From positions 186,001 through 250,000 of the forward strand of contig NZ_MDVX01000011.1 of the NCBI RefSeq assembly GCF_001719615.1: a stretch of 64,000 nucleotides of DNA, read 5' to 3'. The position numbers and the translations under genes are program-made. The notes under the pieces were generated by a model, which worked only from the letters and a program-made list of their open reading frames with translations, searched no databases and was not told the DNA's origin. This document shows, one piece after another, positions 63,723 through 64,000 of this stretch (the first letter of the stretch is position 1; every line of letters starts with the position of its first letter). Source of the DNA: Neptunicoccus sediminis (lineage in GTDB: Bacteria; Pseudomonadota; Alphaproteobacteria; Rhodobacterales; Rhodobacteraceae).

Positions 63723-64000
63723 TCAGGCGGAGGACCGCATGATCAAACGACCCTCGTAAAGCGTGGCCTCCCGGTCCCGCTTGGTGCGCCCGTGTTCGAT
63801 CAGGTCAACCAGCGTATCCACACTGCGTTCTGTTATGGCGTCATAGTCCTGCGAAATCGTCGTCAGCGACGGACAGGTGTAGCGGGCGAAGGGGTGATCG
63901 TCGTGGCCTGCAATCCGAAGCGTGCAGTCCGGTGTAATGCCGACCTTGATCTCCAACTCGTATGCCGCAGCCATCAGGCCGATGGCCAGACGGTCGTTGC
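63723..64000 (-). CDS. LacI-family transcriptional regulator (partial, C-terminus)
   Basis: Only the C-terminal part, about 92 residues, is inside the window; the DNA-binding end is to the right. The reading NDRLAIGLMAAAYELEIKVG then RIAGHDDHPFARYTCPSLTT and ISQDYDAITERSVDTLVDLI matches the end of LacI/GalR effector domains. It lies directly upstream of smoE on the same strand, with a LacI-style palindrome between them, so it is the probable repressor of the polyol operon. Confidence 0.88.
   Translation of the reverse strand, partial: NDRLAIGLMAAAYELEIKVGITPDCTLRIAGHDDHPFARYTCPSLTTISQDYDAITERSVDTLVDLIEHGRTKRDREATLYEGRLIMRSSA

Overview
The window reads as an alphaproteobacterium of the Rhodobacterales (Roseobacter group). 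Reasons: an EnuR/UehABC ectoine cluster, a glpDSTPQUV-type glycerol ABC operon, the psd-pssA-pmtA order for phosphatidylcholine synthesis, smoEFGK-type polyol uptake, moderately high GC, and dense operons with ATGA overlaps. No rRNA, tRNA, CRISPR array, insertion sequence, phage gene or replication origin was seen. No gap between genes exceeds 300 bases; the largest is the glpD-glpR divergent region, about 290 bases. These identities come from reading translated sequence against known families; no database search was run.

Layout. (1) 1-7.8 kb, ectoine/5-hydroxyectoine use: partial ssd and asnC on the minus strand, diverging from enuR-uehABC-usp-eutD on the plus strand. (2) 7.8-9.3 kb: DUF1403 protein translationally coupled to a ScpB-like protein. 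(3) 9.3-22.5 kb, glycerol: minus-strand operon glpD-glpS-glpT-glpP-glpQ-glpU-glpV-glpK plus an iron-type alcohol dehydrogenase, diverging from glpR, which is followed by a second permease pair lacking its own ATPase and binding protein. (4) 22.6-24.5 kb: PPOX-type flavoprotein and class II HMG-CoA reductase. (5) 24.6-29.1 kb: hutI-hutH-hutU. (6) 29.3-31.4 kb: psd-pssA-pmtA. (7) 31.5-33.6 kb: copper genes (a CPFC small protein, a YcnI-PCuAC fusion, SCO). (8) 33.7-42.4 kb: purine operon xdhA-xdhB-xdhC-NCS2 permease-guaD with a divergent LysR. (9) 42.4-46.2 kb: two GntR regulators, a class IV aminotransferase and kynU. (10) 46.4-55.8 kb: peptide ABC transporter, gamma-glutamyltransferase and M20 peptidase with a divergent IclR. 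(11) 55.9-57.0 kb: sulfotransferase. (12) 57.0-64.0 kb: LacI-controlled mannitol/sorbitol uptake, mannitol dehydrogenase and fructokinase.

Together these are mostly scavenging modules (compatible solutes, glycerol, histidine, purines, kynurenine, peptides, polyols), each next to its own regulator, as expected of a marine heterotroph. The most interesting signals are: a glycerol ABC transporter whose two ATPases carry complementary defects, predicting one canonical and one degenerate ATP site; an orphan permease pair in the glpR operon that might share those ATPases; a DUF1403-ScpB pair without ScpA or SMC nearby; a cytoplasmic GGT/M20/peptide-transporter operon; a YcnI-PCuAC copper fusion; and hairpins placed right after binding-protein genes in several unrelated uptake operons.
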